Notes: generated from the letters alone by a model not told the origin. Positions 8,980-17,663 are shown, numbered from the stretch's first letter. The stretch is DNA of 55,243 nt from Desulfobulbaceae bacterium (GCA_026987195.1 JALSNC010000069.1:1-55243), one strand, 5' to 3'. Program-made: numbers and translations.

Positions 8980-9029
8980 ACAACAGTTCGCCGTCATCGG
9001 CGACTGACTTGAAATCCCGGTACTTTTAC
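8980..9029 (+). repeat. Type B element (50 bp) at the protease 3' end
   Basis: The sequence ACAACAGTTCGCCGTCATCG…GGTACTTTTAC matches the 50-bp type B consensus (GTAAnAGTTCACCGCTATCG…TACTTTTAC). It begins one base after the stop codon of the M16 gene. Flanking 8-mers are only partly similar, so a target duplication is not clear. Confidence 0.7.
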
Positions 9030-9048
9030 GACACAAGGGGGTGACGCC

Positions 9049-9975
9049 TCAGCCCACCAGCCAGATGGCCATATCCTGGGCCTGCTGCATGGTGCGATCA
9101 GAGACGCCGCCCATGAATCCCTTGGCGATGTCACGTCCCCGTCTGCCGATAACAATGGTGCCGCAGTGGTGCCTGCGGGCCTGGCGCAGCAGGTCGCGGC
9201 TGGCATCCAGGTCACGGCGCATGGGCAGCTGCGAGATCCGTTTTCTGTCTATGCCGTTATCCGTCAGGATCCGGGCATGGGCATGGAAAAGGTAGTTCTC
9301 GATGTCCAGGTGTTCTTTGCACCATTCCTTTCCCCATTGCCTGATGAAGTCTTCCTCCCGGGCCGCTGTTCTGCTCCCGAAGATCGGGATGGAATGGTAG
9401 AGGCAGATCTCGACATCAGGGCAGCCCTGCATGATGTAGCCCAGATGATCGGCGGCGAGAAGGGATTCCGGGGTCGAGTTGACAGCCAGCAGGAATCGGG
9501 TGGAGGTCACCTCGCCGTCGATGATCCAGAGCGGCACCTCGTGACACTGCTTGATCAGGAAGGCCGAGACACTGCCGAAAAACATCTCTCCCACCTTGCC
9601 CACCCCCCGGCGGCCCACCAGGAGGGCATCATACCTGCCCCTGCTGGCATCGTGATGGATGGCGGTGGCCACGCCGGCCGTACTCACCTCCACCCGCACG
9701 GTGATCTGTTCCTCGCCGAAACCATTGCGCAGGAGCCGCGCCCGTGCGTCCTGCAGATACCTGTCCGCCACCCGTACCCGCCGTTCCACCGCCGGTGTCT
9801 GGCCGCGCAGAGGATCCACGTCCAGCATCCAGTTCTGGTCACTGCCGGCCGATGAGACAATGGAGACCAGGTGAATGGCGATATCCGCCTCGCCGCCGAA
9901 CAGCCTGATCAGGTAATCCAGGGCATTGGAACTGTAAATGGAGCCGTCGATGGCCGCCATGATCTGTTTTTTCAT
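9049..9975 (-). CDS. Universal stress protein, tandem UspA domains
   Basis: A 308-residue protein made of two Usp domains. Domain 1 starts MKKQIMAAIDGSIYSSNALDY and holds LLVGRRGVGKVGEMFFGSVS. Domain 2 starts near TSTRFLLAVNSTPESLLA and ends CGTIVIGRRGRDIAKGFMGGVSD. Both show the G-x2-G-x9-G(S/T) nucleotide loop of the ATP-binding UspA subclass. The protein is cytoplasmic. Tandem Usp proteins usually act in stress survival or growth arrest; the exact role is not visible here. A strong GGGAGGAAGAG ribosome site precedes the ATG. The gene is convergent with the M16 protease and is monocistronic. Confidence 0.95.
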   Translation of the reverse strand: MKKQIMAAIDGSIYSSNALDYLIRLFGGEADIAIHLVSIVSSAGSDQNWMLDVDPLRGQTPAVERRVRVADRYLQDARARLLRNGFGEEQITVRVEVSTAGVATAIHHDASRGRYDALLVGRRGVGKVGEMFFGSVSAFLIKQCHEVPLWIIDGEVTSTRFLLAVNSTPESLLAADHLGYIMQGCPDVEICLYHSIPIFGSRTAAREEDFIRQWGKEWCKEHLDIENYLFHAHARILTDNGIDRKRISQLPMRRDLDASRDLLRQARRHHCGTIVIGRRGRDIAKGFMGGVSDRTMQQAQDMAIWLVG

Positions 9976-10009
9976 CGCTCTTCCTCCCTCCTTGCGCCCG
10001 GCTGGCGTC

Positions 10010-10165
10010 GTAATCCCTCACGGGATGGTAACCATCGGTCTGTCCGACCATAATGGTGTAAGCGCTCTCAGGGGCCGCAGATTTGTGCAGGCGTGCCTGA
10101 CCGCTATAGCCTACCTATGCGGGCAGGCACGACCGTGCAAAGATGCGGTTCCTGTGAGCGCTTAC
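10010..10165 (+). repeat. Type A element, short form (156 bp), with exact target duplication
   Basis: Begins GTAATCCCTCACGGGATGG and ends GTGAGCGCTTAC. CTGGCGTC flanks both sides (10002-10009 and 10166-10173), and the next base G is shared, so the direct repeat reads 9 bp. It lacks the roughly 60-bp internal segment of the long form. Confidence 0.9.
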
Positions 10166-10295
10166 CTGGCGTCGCCGGCCCGTACAGCCGGAAACCGGTG
10201 CCGGCACCACTGCCGTGAGCGGCAGAACCCTCTTTTGTTCCGGTCGTCACGTCCCTGTCCGCAGGTGGTTCCTGCCTTGGAAATAATATTAACTG

Positions 10296-10325
10296 TTGCA
10301 TTGATCCATATACTTACCATATTAT
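10296..10325 (+). promoter_or_regulatory. Candidate sigma-70 promoter ahead of the PilZ gene
   Basis: TTGCAT (10296-10301) and TATTAT (10320-10325) are 18 bp apart in a short AT-rich stretch, within otherwise GC-rich DNA. It faces the PilZ gene at 10718, but a 216-bp type A element lies between them. Confidence 0.35.
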
Positions 10326-10362
10326 GAAGGATACGGCACGGTCGGAGCGGGTCTGGCGTGCA

Positions 10363-10578
10363 GTAACCCCTTACGGGACAACCAACCATCGGGTTTCTCG
10401 ACCACAATGGTGCAAGCGCTCTCAGGAGCCGCAGATTCGGAGTCTGCGCTTACCTGTGCAGGCGTGCCTGACCGCAGGTAAGCGACCGTAGGGAGACGCC
10501 GATAGCCTGCCTGTGCGGACAGGCACGACCGTGCAAAGAGGTAAGCGAAGACTCCGTGCGCTCCCTGTGAGCGCTTAC
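10363..10578 (+). repeat. Type A element, long form (216 bp), with target duplication
   Basis: Begins GTAACCCCTTACGGGACAACC and ends GTGAGCGCTTAC. The 8-mer GGCGTGCA is present at 10355-10362 and 10579-10586. It is nearly identical to the copy at 5699-5913 in its right two thirds. Together with the copy at 10010-10165 it fills the 9976-10717 spacer. Confidence 0.9.
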
Positions 10579-10717
10579 GGCGTGCACTGATACCTGGCCC
10601 CGCATGGTCGTGCCGGTTTCAGATGCAGGGGACCGGCCCGGACAGGATGCCGGTCCGGCAGGGGCGGCCGCTTGTGGCCGCCGTCGGACGCTCAACCGGC
10701 AGCATGACAGGAGGAAT

Positions 10718-11053
10718 ATGGACAGGGAAAGTGAACGGCGCAGGAATATCCGTCTGCCCCTGGGGGCAGGTGTGGAGTGTCATGTCGATGTCGGTGGAGC
10801 GCGGTATGTCGGCCCGGTGCGGGACCTGAGCATGGCCGGGCTCTTTCTCCTCACCGGCGAGCAGCCCGGGGAGCAGGGAACGTGCACGGCGAAGATCGTC
10901 TTTCGCGGTCGCTACAGTGATCTGGAGATAGAGTCCCTGCAGGGAGCCATTGTCCGGGTGGAGGAAGATGGTTTCGCTCTTGCCTTCACCCATTTCCTGG
11001 AGTGGTTTTCCCTGGTGCCCCTGTACCTGAAAAAGATGCAGGGGCCGTTGTAG
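10718..11053 (+). CDS. PilZ-domain protein (putative c-di-GMP binding)
   Basis: A 111-residue, single-domain protein. The PilZ signature is present: an arginine-rich N-terminal stretch (ERRRNIRLPL, covering RxxxR) and DLSMAGLFL (D-x-S-x-x-G). These residues bind c-di-GMP in characterised PilZ proteins. The start MDRESERRRN is supported by AGGAGG 5 nt upstream; a longer in-frame form lacks a site. It is a likely cytosolic c-di-GMP effector or adaptor. No motility or polysaccharide gene is adjacent, so its output cannot be inferred. A second PilZ protein is encoded at 36498-36845. Confidence 0.88.
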   Translation: MDRESERRRNIRLPLGAGVECHVDVGGARYVGPVRDLSMAGLFLLTGEQPGEQGTCTAKIVFRGRYSDLEIESLQGAIVRVEEDGFALAFTHFLEWFSLVPLYLKKMQGPL

Positions 11054-11123
11054 ATCTCACCTACCGGTTCGCCACCACTGGCAACACCCGTAATCCTGCA
11101 GGAAATTGTCACAATTCAGCGGT

Positions 11124-11264
11124 GATGGCGTCGCAGAAAGTCCGATCTACCGCGTTGTGGCGGGTACGTCCAATGCTCGACGTACTCCATGTGCGCCTTC
11201 GCCTGGCCGACACCGCTACGCCTTGTATATCGAACGAGTGTGATGGACTTTTTACGGGTCCGTC
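11124..11264 (+). repeat. Type D dispersed element (141 bp)
   Basis: Starts GATGGCGTCGCAGAAAGTCC and ends with an imperfect inverted copy, GGACTTTTTACGGGTCCGTC (11245-11264). The middle, from the CCGCGTTGTGGCGGGTA region to GACACCGCTACGCC, matches the outer part of the element at 3943-4204. It abuts the 5' end of the next gene. Confidence 0.75.
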
Positions 11265-11275
11265 AGGCTTCAGAG

Positions 11276-11806
11276 ATGGCCAGGCATCTCCTGCGCAGTC
11301 CCACCCTGTCACCCATGGTCCGGGCCTGGCCGAGGCTGTGGTATCGTCATGCGACCGGGCTGCGCAGGTGTGGTGCATATCTCCGCTGTTCAGCCCTGCC
11401 GGAGAGCCCTGCTGCCACTGCCCTGCGGCGGGCGGAGTCCGGCCATGAGATCCTGATCTGCACCGATGCCGGTGAGACCGGCAGCCGGGTCCGTGCCGTC
11501 ATGCCGGATCTCGTGATCATCGAGGACCGTTTTTCCGGCAATGCCCGGGCCGGCATCGAGGCGGCCCGGCGCCTCAGTGCCGACCCGCAGCTCTGCCGGA
11601 TCCCCCTGCTCATGCTGTCGGACTCCAACCGGGAGGGCGGTCTGCCCTTTGGCCCCGGTGCCGGTGACATCAGCGAGGATTTCCCGCCCGTTGATGCCCT
11701 GCTCGATTTTCCGGTGACCTCCGACCTGCTGCTGACCACGGTGGCCTCCCTGCTTGCACCCGGCGGCCGTGACCCGCGTCGCCCCTGCAGGCCCGTTTCC
11801 GGCTGA
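11276..11806 (+). CDS. Degenerate receiver-like (pseudo-receiver) protein
   Basis: About 176 residues; the start is uncertain. The middle resembles a response-regulator receiver: ESGHEILICTDAGETGSRVRAVMPDLVII, then AARRLSADPQLCRIPLLMLSDSN. Where receivers have the phospho-acceptor (LVILDxxxPG), this reads LVIIEDRFSG, with Glu at the Asp position. The usual late KPF reads DFP, so the conserved lysine is missing. It cannot be phosphorylated in the standard way. The N-terminal 50 residues look non-standard and approach the type D repeat at 11124-11264, which may have replaced the original 5' end. I favour ATG 11276. It could also be a decaying gene. Confidence 0.55.
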   Translation: MARHLLRSPTLSPMVRAWPRLWYRHATGLRRCGAYLRCSALPESPAATALRRAESGHEILICTDAGETGSRVRAVMPDLVIIEDRFSGNARAGIEAARRLSADPQLCRIPLLMLSDSNREGGLPFGPGAGDISEDFPPVDALLDFPVTSDLLLTTVASLLAPGGRDPRRPCRPVSG

Positions 11807-11852
11807 GAACCAACGACTGTTGCCTCTCTTTCCCGGCTTCCCGGGGCTGGTA

Positions 11853-12818
11853 TCAGAAGGCGAGCAAATAAAAACAGAGCGCCACCAGGGCGATGCTGAA
11901 GGTCCGGAAGCACTGGCTGAAGAGGATGAGCTGCATGGCGAGCCGCGGTCTGAATATGCCGGCATAGTAGGGGAACTGGTGGCGGATACTGCGGATGGGC
12001 GAGGAGAGGATATTGCCGATCAGGAGGGTGAGCACGATCTCGCGGGCATGCATGGTGCCGTTTGCGAGCAGGGCGCCGGCCGCGGCCAGGCCGGCCGTGA
12101 ACTCGGCCGCCACCTGCAGGGCGATGATGGAGACGGCCTGGGGCGTGAGCCAGGAAAGGAACCCCAGGTGCGCGGAGAGGAAGTCCTCCAGGAGGTCGAA
12201 CACCCCTGCGCGGCTGAGGAAAAAGAACAGGACATAGATGGGAACGGTGAAACGGATGATCCTGCGGATCCTGCGCCTGAATCGCTTCCAGGTTCGCTGC
12301 CAGGCGCCCTGGAGATCGTTTCCCCTGTCCATGGTCATTTCGCCCGCCGGGCCATGGGCCGTGCCGCTGAGGAGGAAGTGGCTGACCAGGGTGATGAAGA
12401 GGGTACGCAGAAGGGCGGCCCCCAGGGTGAGGCCGATATAGACGAATGCCGCCCCCTTGATCAGGGGCGCAGTGATGAAGAAGGTGGTCGGCAGGTGGAG
12501 GAAATAGGTGGGCAGGCTGTTGAAGAGATTGGCCAGGATCAGCTCCTTCTTGCTGATTCTGCCCTTGCTGTAACCTTCCGACAGCATGGTGTTGGCGCTT
12601 ACTCCTGAAAAGAAGGCCATGGAGAAGGCGGCGCCGGTGAGGTCGGAGAGACGGGCGAACCGGGTCAGGGGGCGGGCGACCACGGCCATCTTCCGGGTCC
12701 AGTTGAGGGCCTCGATGAAGTTGGCGACCAGAAGGCCGATGGAGATGAAGAGCAGCAGCCGCAGCAGTGGCCAGGCCAGATGGTGCCAGAGGAGGGAGAG
12801 TGTTTCCGGGAAAGCCAT
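11853..12818 (-). CDS. Nucleoside-recognition (Gate) domain membrane protein
   Basis: A 321-residue integral membrane protein with about seven to eight hydrophobic segments. The two Gate-domain repeats are visible: SDLTGAAFSMAFFSGVSANTML and QVAAEFTAGLAAAGALLANGTM, followed by a short charged loop and membrane helix. The Gate fold is found in nucleoside transporters, spore maturation proteins SpmA/SpmB and FeoB. The substrate of stand-alone bacterial members is mostly unknown. The gene is on the minus strand between the pseudo-receiver and rtcB, with 168 bp to the divergent rtcB start. Confidence 0.85.
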   Translation of the reverse strand: MAFPETLSLLWHHLAWPLLRLLLFISIGLLVANFIEALNWTRKMAVVARPLTRFARLSDLTGAAFSMAFFSGVSANTMLSEGYSKGRISKKELILANLFNSLPTYFLHLPTTFFITAPLIKGAAFVYIGLTLGAALLRTLFITLVSHFLLSGTAHGPAGEMTMDRGNDLQGAWQRTWKRFRRRIRRIIRFTVPIYVLFFFLSRAGVFDLLEDFLSAHLGFLSWLTPQAVSIIALQVAAEFTAGLAAAGALLANGTMHAREIVLTLLIGNILSSPIRSIRHQFPYYAGIFRPRLAMQLILFSQCFRTFSIALVALCFYLLAF

Positions 12819-12986
12819 GGATGTGCGGGAGGGTGGAAAGAAAAGGCGGATCAGGCAACGTGGCGCCGTGCTGTGCCAGCGTGCGGTTCGCGGCAGCCAA
12901 AACGCTGCCCTGGCTCCGGTAACGATTTACCGGACAGCGTACGGCGCCACTATAGCCTGATTCAGGAATAGAGCAAGGGGGCCGGG

Positions 12987-14159
12987 ATGAAAAAAAAGCT
13001 CGAGACCGAAAAAATCCCCATCTATCTCTGGCTCGATGACATCGAGGAGGGGGCCCTGGAGCAGGCCAGGCACCTGGCCAACCTGCCCTTTGCCGTTCAT
13101 CATGTCGCCATCATGCCGGATGCCCACCAGGGCTATGGCATGCCCATCGGCGGGGTCCTGGCCACCAGGGACGTGGTTATCCCCAATGCGGTGGGTGTGG
13201 ATATCGGCTGCGGCATGTGCGCTGTCCGTACCAGCCTGACCGAGGTGCCGCAGGAGATGCTCAAAAAGGCGATGTCCGGCATCCGCAGGCATGTTCCCCT
13301 GGGCTTTCGCCATCACCACCGGCCGTTGCCGGCAGACAGGCTGCCGCCCTTGCCGCAAGATCCGGCCCGGACCCTGCCCGTGGTCTGGAAAGAGTTCGGC
13401 AGCGCCCGTGCCCAGGTGGGCACCCTGGGCAGCGGTAACCACTTCATCGAGATTCAGAGGGGAAGTGACGCCAGGCTTTGGGTCATGGTCCATTCCGGCA
13501 GTCGCAACCTGGGCTACAAGGTGGCCGGCCACTACAACAGGGTGGCCGTGAGACTGGCACCGAAAATGAAGGTCCGGGTGCCGAAGAACTGGCAGCTGGC
13601 CTACCTGCCCCTGGACAGCGCCGAGGGACGACGGTACCTGGATGAGATGCGCTACTGCGTGGAATTCGCCCTGGCCAACCGCAGGGAGATGATGGAGCGG
13701 GTACAGGAGGTCCTGGCGGATCTCGCGGGGCCGGTGGAGTTTGCGCCCATGATCAACATCGCCCACAACTATGCCGCACTGGAGGTCCATTACGGCGAGG
13801 AGGTCATGGTGCACCGCAAGGGGTCCACCAGGGCGCGTCGCGGTGAAACCGGCATCATTCCCGGTTCCCAGGGCAGTGTCAGCTATATCGTCCGCGGCCT
13901 GGGAAACCCGGCATCGTTCCATTCCTGCTCACACGGTGCCGGCCGGATCATGGGCCGCAAGCAGGCGCAACGTCTCCTCGACCTGGAAATGGAGAAGAAA
14001 AAGCTCGATTCCCGTCACATCCTCCATGCCATCCGCCACCGCCGGGACCTGGACGAGGCGCCCGGGGCCTACAAGGATATCGGCCAGGTCATGCGCAACC
14101 AGGAGGACCTGGTGGAGATCGTGGAGGTCCTGGAGCCCCTGGCCGTGATCAAGGGCTGA
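12987..14159 (+). CDS. rtcB: RtcB-family RNA ligase, short form
   Basis: A 390-residue member of the RtcB family, which joins RNA 2',3'-cyclic phosphate or 3'-phosphate ends to 5'-OH using GTP and Mn2+. Visible motifs are PDAHQGYGMPIGGVLA, GVDIGCGMCAVR (metal-binding Cys), GSGNHFIE, HNYAALE and SCSHGAGRIMGR, whose histidine is the guanylylation site. It is shorter than E. coli RtcB (about 408), consistent with the RtcB2-like subgroup. A GGGGGCCGGG ribosome site precedes the ATG. No rtcA or rtcR is adjacent. The role is probably RNA repair, but RtcB2 proteins are less well studied. Confidence 0.93.
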   Translation: MKKKLETEKIPIYLWLDDIEEGALEQARHLANLPFAVHHVAIMPDAHQGYGMPIGGVLATRDVVIPNAVGVDIGCGMCAVRTSLTEVPQEMLKKAMSGIRRHVPLGFRHHHRPLPADRLPPLPQDPARTLPVVWKEFGSARAQVGTLGSGNHFIEIQRGSDARLWVMVHSGSRNLGYKVAGHYNRVAVRLAPKMKVRVPKNWQLAYLPLDSAEGRRYLDEMRYCVEFALANRREMMERVQEVLADLAGPVEFAPMINIAHNYAALEVHYGEEVMVHRKGSTRARRGETGIIPGSQGSVSYIVRGLGNPASFHSCSHGAGRIMGRKQAQRLLDLEMEKKKLDSRHILHAIRHRRDLDEAPGAYKDIGQVMRNQEDLVEIVEVLEPLAVIKG

Positions 14160-14260
14160 GGCGGGCTCGGTGTACCGGGGATGCGCTGCGGCAGATCGCT
14201 CCGTATCCGCCCATGCCGCCTGCATCGCCGGGAGCTGCACCATCACTTGCCGCCGCAGGG

Positions 14261-14425
14261 GTAACCCCTCGCGGGATGACGAACCATCGGTTTTTCCGGC
14301 ACGTAACAGTTTGTCGCTATCGGCAACTACCTTGAATTACCGGTGCTTCTGCTGAACTTTTACCCGGGTACAATGGTGTAAGCGCTCTCAGGGGCCGCAG
14401 ATGGCGTGCCGCTGAACGCTGACGG
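14261..14425 (+). repeat. Mosaic repeat: type A left part with nested type B, fused to a type C-like end
   Basis: GTAACCCCTCGCGGGATGA (14261-14279) opens a type A left part. It is split after TTCCGGCAC by a type B element at 14303-14363 (GTAACAGTTTGTCGC … AACTTTTAC). Type A resumes at CCGGGTACAATGGTGTAAGCG. In uninterrupted copies this junction reads CCGGCCACAATGG, so CCGGNNAC is duplicated. After CCGCAG the sequence switches to ATGGCGTGCCGCTGAAC, the right end of the type BC elements. This covers the rtcB/solute-binding gap. Confidence 0.8.
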
Positions 14426-14426
14426 C

Positions 14427-15341
14427 TCAGAAGGAGGCGCCGTCCATGTAGGGGATATCACGTTCGATGAAGCGGGCCATGGTGTCCAGGCCGCGATCAC
14501 GGGCACCGGCATCGAACTGCTGCTGGGCCTGTTCCGCCTTGACCTGTGACCTGGAGTAGAAGCGGCGGCGCTGGTCAAAGGTCTTTTTCCAGTCTGTATA
14601 CTGGGCCATCACCATCTTTTTGATTGTTCCCGCTTTTTTCATTTCCACTATCCGGCGGTTGATCTCCGGCAGCAGGTCCCTGTAGGGAGATGTCCGGGCA
14701 AAGGCCATGTGGAAATACTGGACCGTGGCCGGCTTGTCCATGAACCGGATCCTGTCCTCGACCTGGAGCAGTTTGGAATAGATGATGGCCGGATAGAGAT
14801 CGATGATCAGATAGTCTGCCGTGTCCTCCCCCAGCATCTCGAAGGCCCGCTCGTAGGTGGTGTAGGTGACATCGAGTTTGGCCCTGATATAGCCATCGAA
14901 CTTGTCGCCGAAGCTCTCGCCGCTATGGGCCACGCCCTTTTTGCCGATCAGGTCTGTCCAGCAGTTGCAGGCAAACGTGTTGCCCTTTTTGGTGACGATG
15001 ACCACCGGACTTTCCAGGTAGGGCTCGGAAAACTCCAGGTAGGCGGCCCGCTCCCTGTTGCGGTAGGCGGAGACGATCAGGTCGATGGCGCCGGTTTTCG
15101 CCCTGGCCTGGACCTCGGCCCAGGTGCCGGCCGGTCTGATGACAAACGGGACCCCCAGCGGTTGCAGTGTTGTCTCGGCGAGCCAGGGGCCGATGCCGAC
15201 AAGCTTGCCTCCCTTGTCCCAGGCAATGGGCGGTGCTTCCGGGTTGCCGCTGACCAGCATGGGCTCGGCCGCGCCGGCCGGGCTGACGGCAAGGAGGAAG
15301 AGAGCACAGCAGAGGATAACGAGCGATCTTGGGTATGGCAT
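14427..15341 (-). CDS. Periplasmic solute-binding protein, family 3 (amino-acid type)
   Basis: A 304-residue protein with a clear signal peptide (hydrophobic core at 7-20, AGA|A cleavage region). The SBP_bac_3 layout follows: GPWLAETTLQPLGVPFV, then TWAEVQARAKTGAIDLIVSAYRNRERAAYLEFSEPY, a signature of this fold. No ABC permease or ATPase gene is adjacent, so it is an orphan binding protein; such proteins can supply distant transporters or act as sensors. Hydrophobicity and the lack of a lipobox suggest a soluble periplasmic form. The ligand is unknown. Confidence 0.88.
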   Translation of the reverse strand: MPYPRSLVILCCALFLLAVSPAGAAEPMLVSGNPEAPPIAWDKGGKLVGIGPWLAETTLQPLGVPFVIRPAGTWAEVQARAKTGAIDLIVSAYRNRERAAYLEFSEPYLESPVVIVTKKGNTFACNCWTDLIGKKGVAHSGESFGDKFDGYIRAKLDVTYTTYERAFEMLGEDTADYLIIDLYPAIIYSKLLQVEDRIRFMDKPATVQYFHMAFARTSPYRDLLPEINRRIVEMKKAGTIKKMVMAQYTDWKKTFDQRRRFYSRSQVKAEQAQQQFDAGARDRGLDTMARFIERDIPYMDGASF

Positions 15342-15435
15342 GGTTGCAGCTCCTGGAAACCTTGATGGTGGGACGATGCGGATCTGTGATGAATGTACCG
15401 CTACTCTTTCTGCTTTCTCACTGGGTTGGACCAGA

Positions 15436-15592
15436 GTAATAGTTCAGCGCTATCAGCAACTACCTGAAACTAGCAACACCTTTGGTAAAAGTTCAGCAGT
15501 GCGTCAGCTGTGCGTGATCGTGGCTGGCCGGTTATCGCCTGCTATGCGGCCAGCCGCGAGCGCGTGCAGATGGCGTGCTGCTGAGCTTTTAC
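15436..15592 (+). repeat. Type BC element (157 bp) with near-perfect target duplication
   Basis: Begins GTAATAGTTCAGCGCTATC and ends CTGCTGAGCTTTTAC. Flanks GGACCAGA (15428-15435) and GTACCAGA (15593-15600) match at 7 of 8 bases. The right 105 bp (type C) has ends GTAAAAGTTCAGCAG and its inverted copy, around an inner GCTGGCC…GGCCAGC hairpin. It fills the 304-bp gap between the solute-binding gene and sppA. Confidence 0.9.
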
Positions 15593-15645
15593 GTACCAGA
15601 GTGGGGGTAAAAATGCAATTGTCCTGCTGTCTTTCCTGACCGCGG

Positions 15646-17526
15646 TCAGAGACCGGGAAAGGGCAGGCCGGGCGCCGTCCAGGTCCGCGGCAGCAGGCAG
15701 TAGGCGTACAGGTGCCGCGGGTCCGATGCCCCGGTCAACAGGGCGAGGGCCCTGCTTGGCGTCTGCCGGCGCACCACGGCCGCCAGTGTGCCTGAAGGCG
15801 GTGTCGGCAGCCAGGCGGTCCGGTCGCTCAGGTGACGAAGCAGTCTCTGCAGGGACGACCCGGGAGGTTCGATATATACCGGGACCGCTTCCGGGGAACC
15901 GGCCAGTTCGCGGGCCACGGCAATGGCATCCTCCAGGGTGCCCAGTTCGTCGACAAGGCCAAGTTTTCTGGCGGTCGCGCCGTCCCACACCCGTCCCTCG
16001 GCGATCTTTTCCACCTGCGCCGCCGGGATCCTGCGTCCCCGGGAGACGATGGCAAGGAAGCGGGCATACCCGTCCTCGACACTGATCTGGATGGCCCTGC
16101 CCAGCTCCTCGGACAGGGGACGGGCGGGATCGCCGGCATCGGCCAGCCTGGTGGTGCCGGTACCGTCACTGTGCACGCCGATCCTGGCAAGGGAATGTTC
16201 AAAGGTGGGCAGGGCGCCGAAGATACCGATGGAGCCGGTGAGGGTGACCGGCGAGGCAACGATCCGGTCGGCATCGGCGGAGAGCCAGTAGGCACCTGAT
16301 GCGGCCATGGACCCCATGGAGACCACCACCGGCCGGCCGGATTTCCTGGTCAGCTCCAGCTCGCGCCGGATCAGTTCCGCGGCCAGGGCGGAACCGCCGC
16401 CGGAATCGATACGCAGCACCAGGGCCTTGATCCGGGGGTCATTTCGGGCCTGGCGGATCTGCCGGCAGAGGGGGGTGGAGCCGATCTGTCCGACACTGCC
16501 CTCGCCATAGACGATGTCGCCGCTGGCAACGATGAGGCCGATCTTCTGCCCGGTCTCCCCGGTCTCGGTGAAGGAGGGAGTGAAGGTGGACAGGTAGTCC
16601 TCCATGGAGACCTGGCGGAAGGTGGTGCGATCCTCGGAACGGCCCACCATGCTGCTCAGGTAATCATCAAACATCTGGTGGTCCTTGAGGCCGTCCACCA
16701 GGCCGGTATCCAGCGCCATCCTGGCCGCATTGCCGCCGGCGGCCCGCAGGTGGCCCGAGAGGTTGTTGATGGCATCGTTGATGGCCCGGGCCGGCACGCC
16801 CCGGTGGTCGGCGATATCGGCACAGAAGCGGTTCCAGATATTGGTCAGCCAGAAGCTGTTGGCCTTCCTGGCCTCGGGTGACATGGAGTTGCGCATGAAG
16901 GGCTCCAGGGCGGATTTGAAGGTGCCGACCCTGAAGACATGGAAGTTCACCGCCAGCCTGTCCAGGAGCTCACGGACATAGAGACGGTAGACCCCGAAGC
17001 CCTGGAGCTCCACCGAGCCCATGGGATGGAGGTAGATCTCATCTGCCCAGGAGGCCAGATAGTACTGGGTCTGGCTGAAGGAGTCACCAACGGCGATTAC
17101 CTGCTTGCCCGCCTGTTTGAACCTCCCGATGGCGCGGCCGATGGCCCGGATCTGGTTCAGACCGGCCTGCTGCAGGCGGCCCGGGGCAATGACCAGGACC
17201 CGGATCCGTTCATCGTCCGCCGCATGGCGGATCACGTCGATGACGTCCTGGAGCAGGGTCTCCTCCCGTACCGGCATGCCGAGACTGTTGCTGATGAACC
17301 TGGCCATGGGATCCATGGCAGAGGTCTCTTCGGTGAGGGTGCCTTCCGGCGCCACCACCAGGGCCGCGCCCTCGGGGATGATCGTCCGTGGGTGGTGAAA
17401 GATGGCCACCAGGAAGACAATGGCCAGCAGCAGAAAAAAGAGGGTGGTGAGCAGTTGGGTGCCGACCTGCAGGGTTTTCCAGATTCCCTGCAGGATCATC
17501 ATGGCAAAGGCGAGAATTCTTTTCAA
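15646..17526 (-). CDS. sppA: Signal peptide peptidase SppA, 67-kDa type
   Basis: A 626-residue member of peptidase family S49, anchored by one TM segment near residues 24-42. It has two S49 repeats, as in E. coli SppA (618 residues). The catalytic lysine is Lys204 in VGTFKSALEPF and the catalytic serine is Ser410 in SMAASGAYW, matching the Lys209/Ser409 dyad of the E. coli enzyme. It cleaves leftover signal peptides in the membrane. I chose a TTG start because AGGAG lies 6 nt before it; an in-frame ATG 23 codons earlier adds a non-hydrophobic tail with no ribosome site. Confidence 0.93.
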   Translation of the reverse strand: MKRILAFAMMILQGIWKTLQVGTQLLTTLFFLLLAIVFLVAIFHHPRTIIPEGAALVVAPEGTLTEETSAMDPMARFISNSLGMPVREETLLQDVIDVIRHAADDERIRVLVIAPGRLQQAGLNQIRAIGRAIGRFKQAGKQVIAVGDSFSQTQYYLASWADEIYLHPMGSVELQGFGVYRLYVRELLDRLAVNFHVFRVGTFKSALEPFMRNSMSPEARKANSFWLTNIWNRFCADIADHRGVPARAINDAINNLSGHLRAAGGNAARMALDTGLVDGLKDHQMFDDYLSSMVGRSEDRTTFRQVSMEDYLSTFTPSFTETGETGQKIGLIVASGDIVYGEGSVGQIGSTPLCRQIRQARNDPRIKALVLRIDSGGGSALAAELIRRELELTRKSGRPVVVSMGSMAASGAYWLSADADRIVASPVTLTGSIGIFGALPTFEHSLARIGVHSDGTGTTRLADAGDPARPLSEELGRAIQISVEDGYARFLAIVSRGRRIPAAQVEKIAEGRVWDGATARKLGLVDELGTLEDAIAVARELAGSPEAVPVYIEPPGSSLQRLLRHLSDRTAWLPTPPSGTLAAVVRRQTPSRALALLTGASDPRHLYAYCLLPRTWTAPGLPFPGL

Positions 17527-17663
17527 GGCAGACTCCTGGAAACAGGGACGCGGGAAGGCAGCGGAGCCGGCAGGAAACCGATGTGCTGACCGCACCGGAC
17601 CGGAGGTCCGGTCAGCGGGATCAGAGTGTGCTGCCGGGAATCAGGAAGAGAATAAAAGATCTG

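Noticed and set aside
5699-10578. Repeats considered as a CRISPR array
   Set aside because: Copies are spread between genes, differ in length and carry target duplications; there are no regular spacers.
11347-12900. Long open frame of 517 codons on the minus strand
   Set aside because: It is the antisense or alternative-frame shadow of the Gate-domain gene and the pseudo-receiver. Its translation is Pro/Arg/His rich with no family features.
12900-12935. CCGGTAA…TTACCGG hairpin between the Gate-domain gene and rtcB, as a repeat element
   Set aside because: Only a 7-bp stem with no match to the repeat consensus and no flanking duplication.
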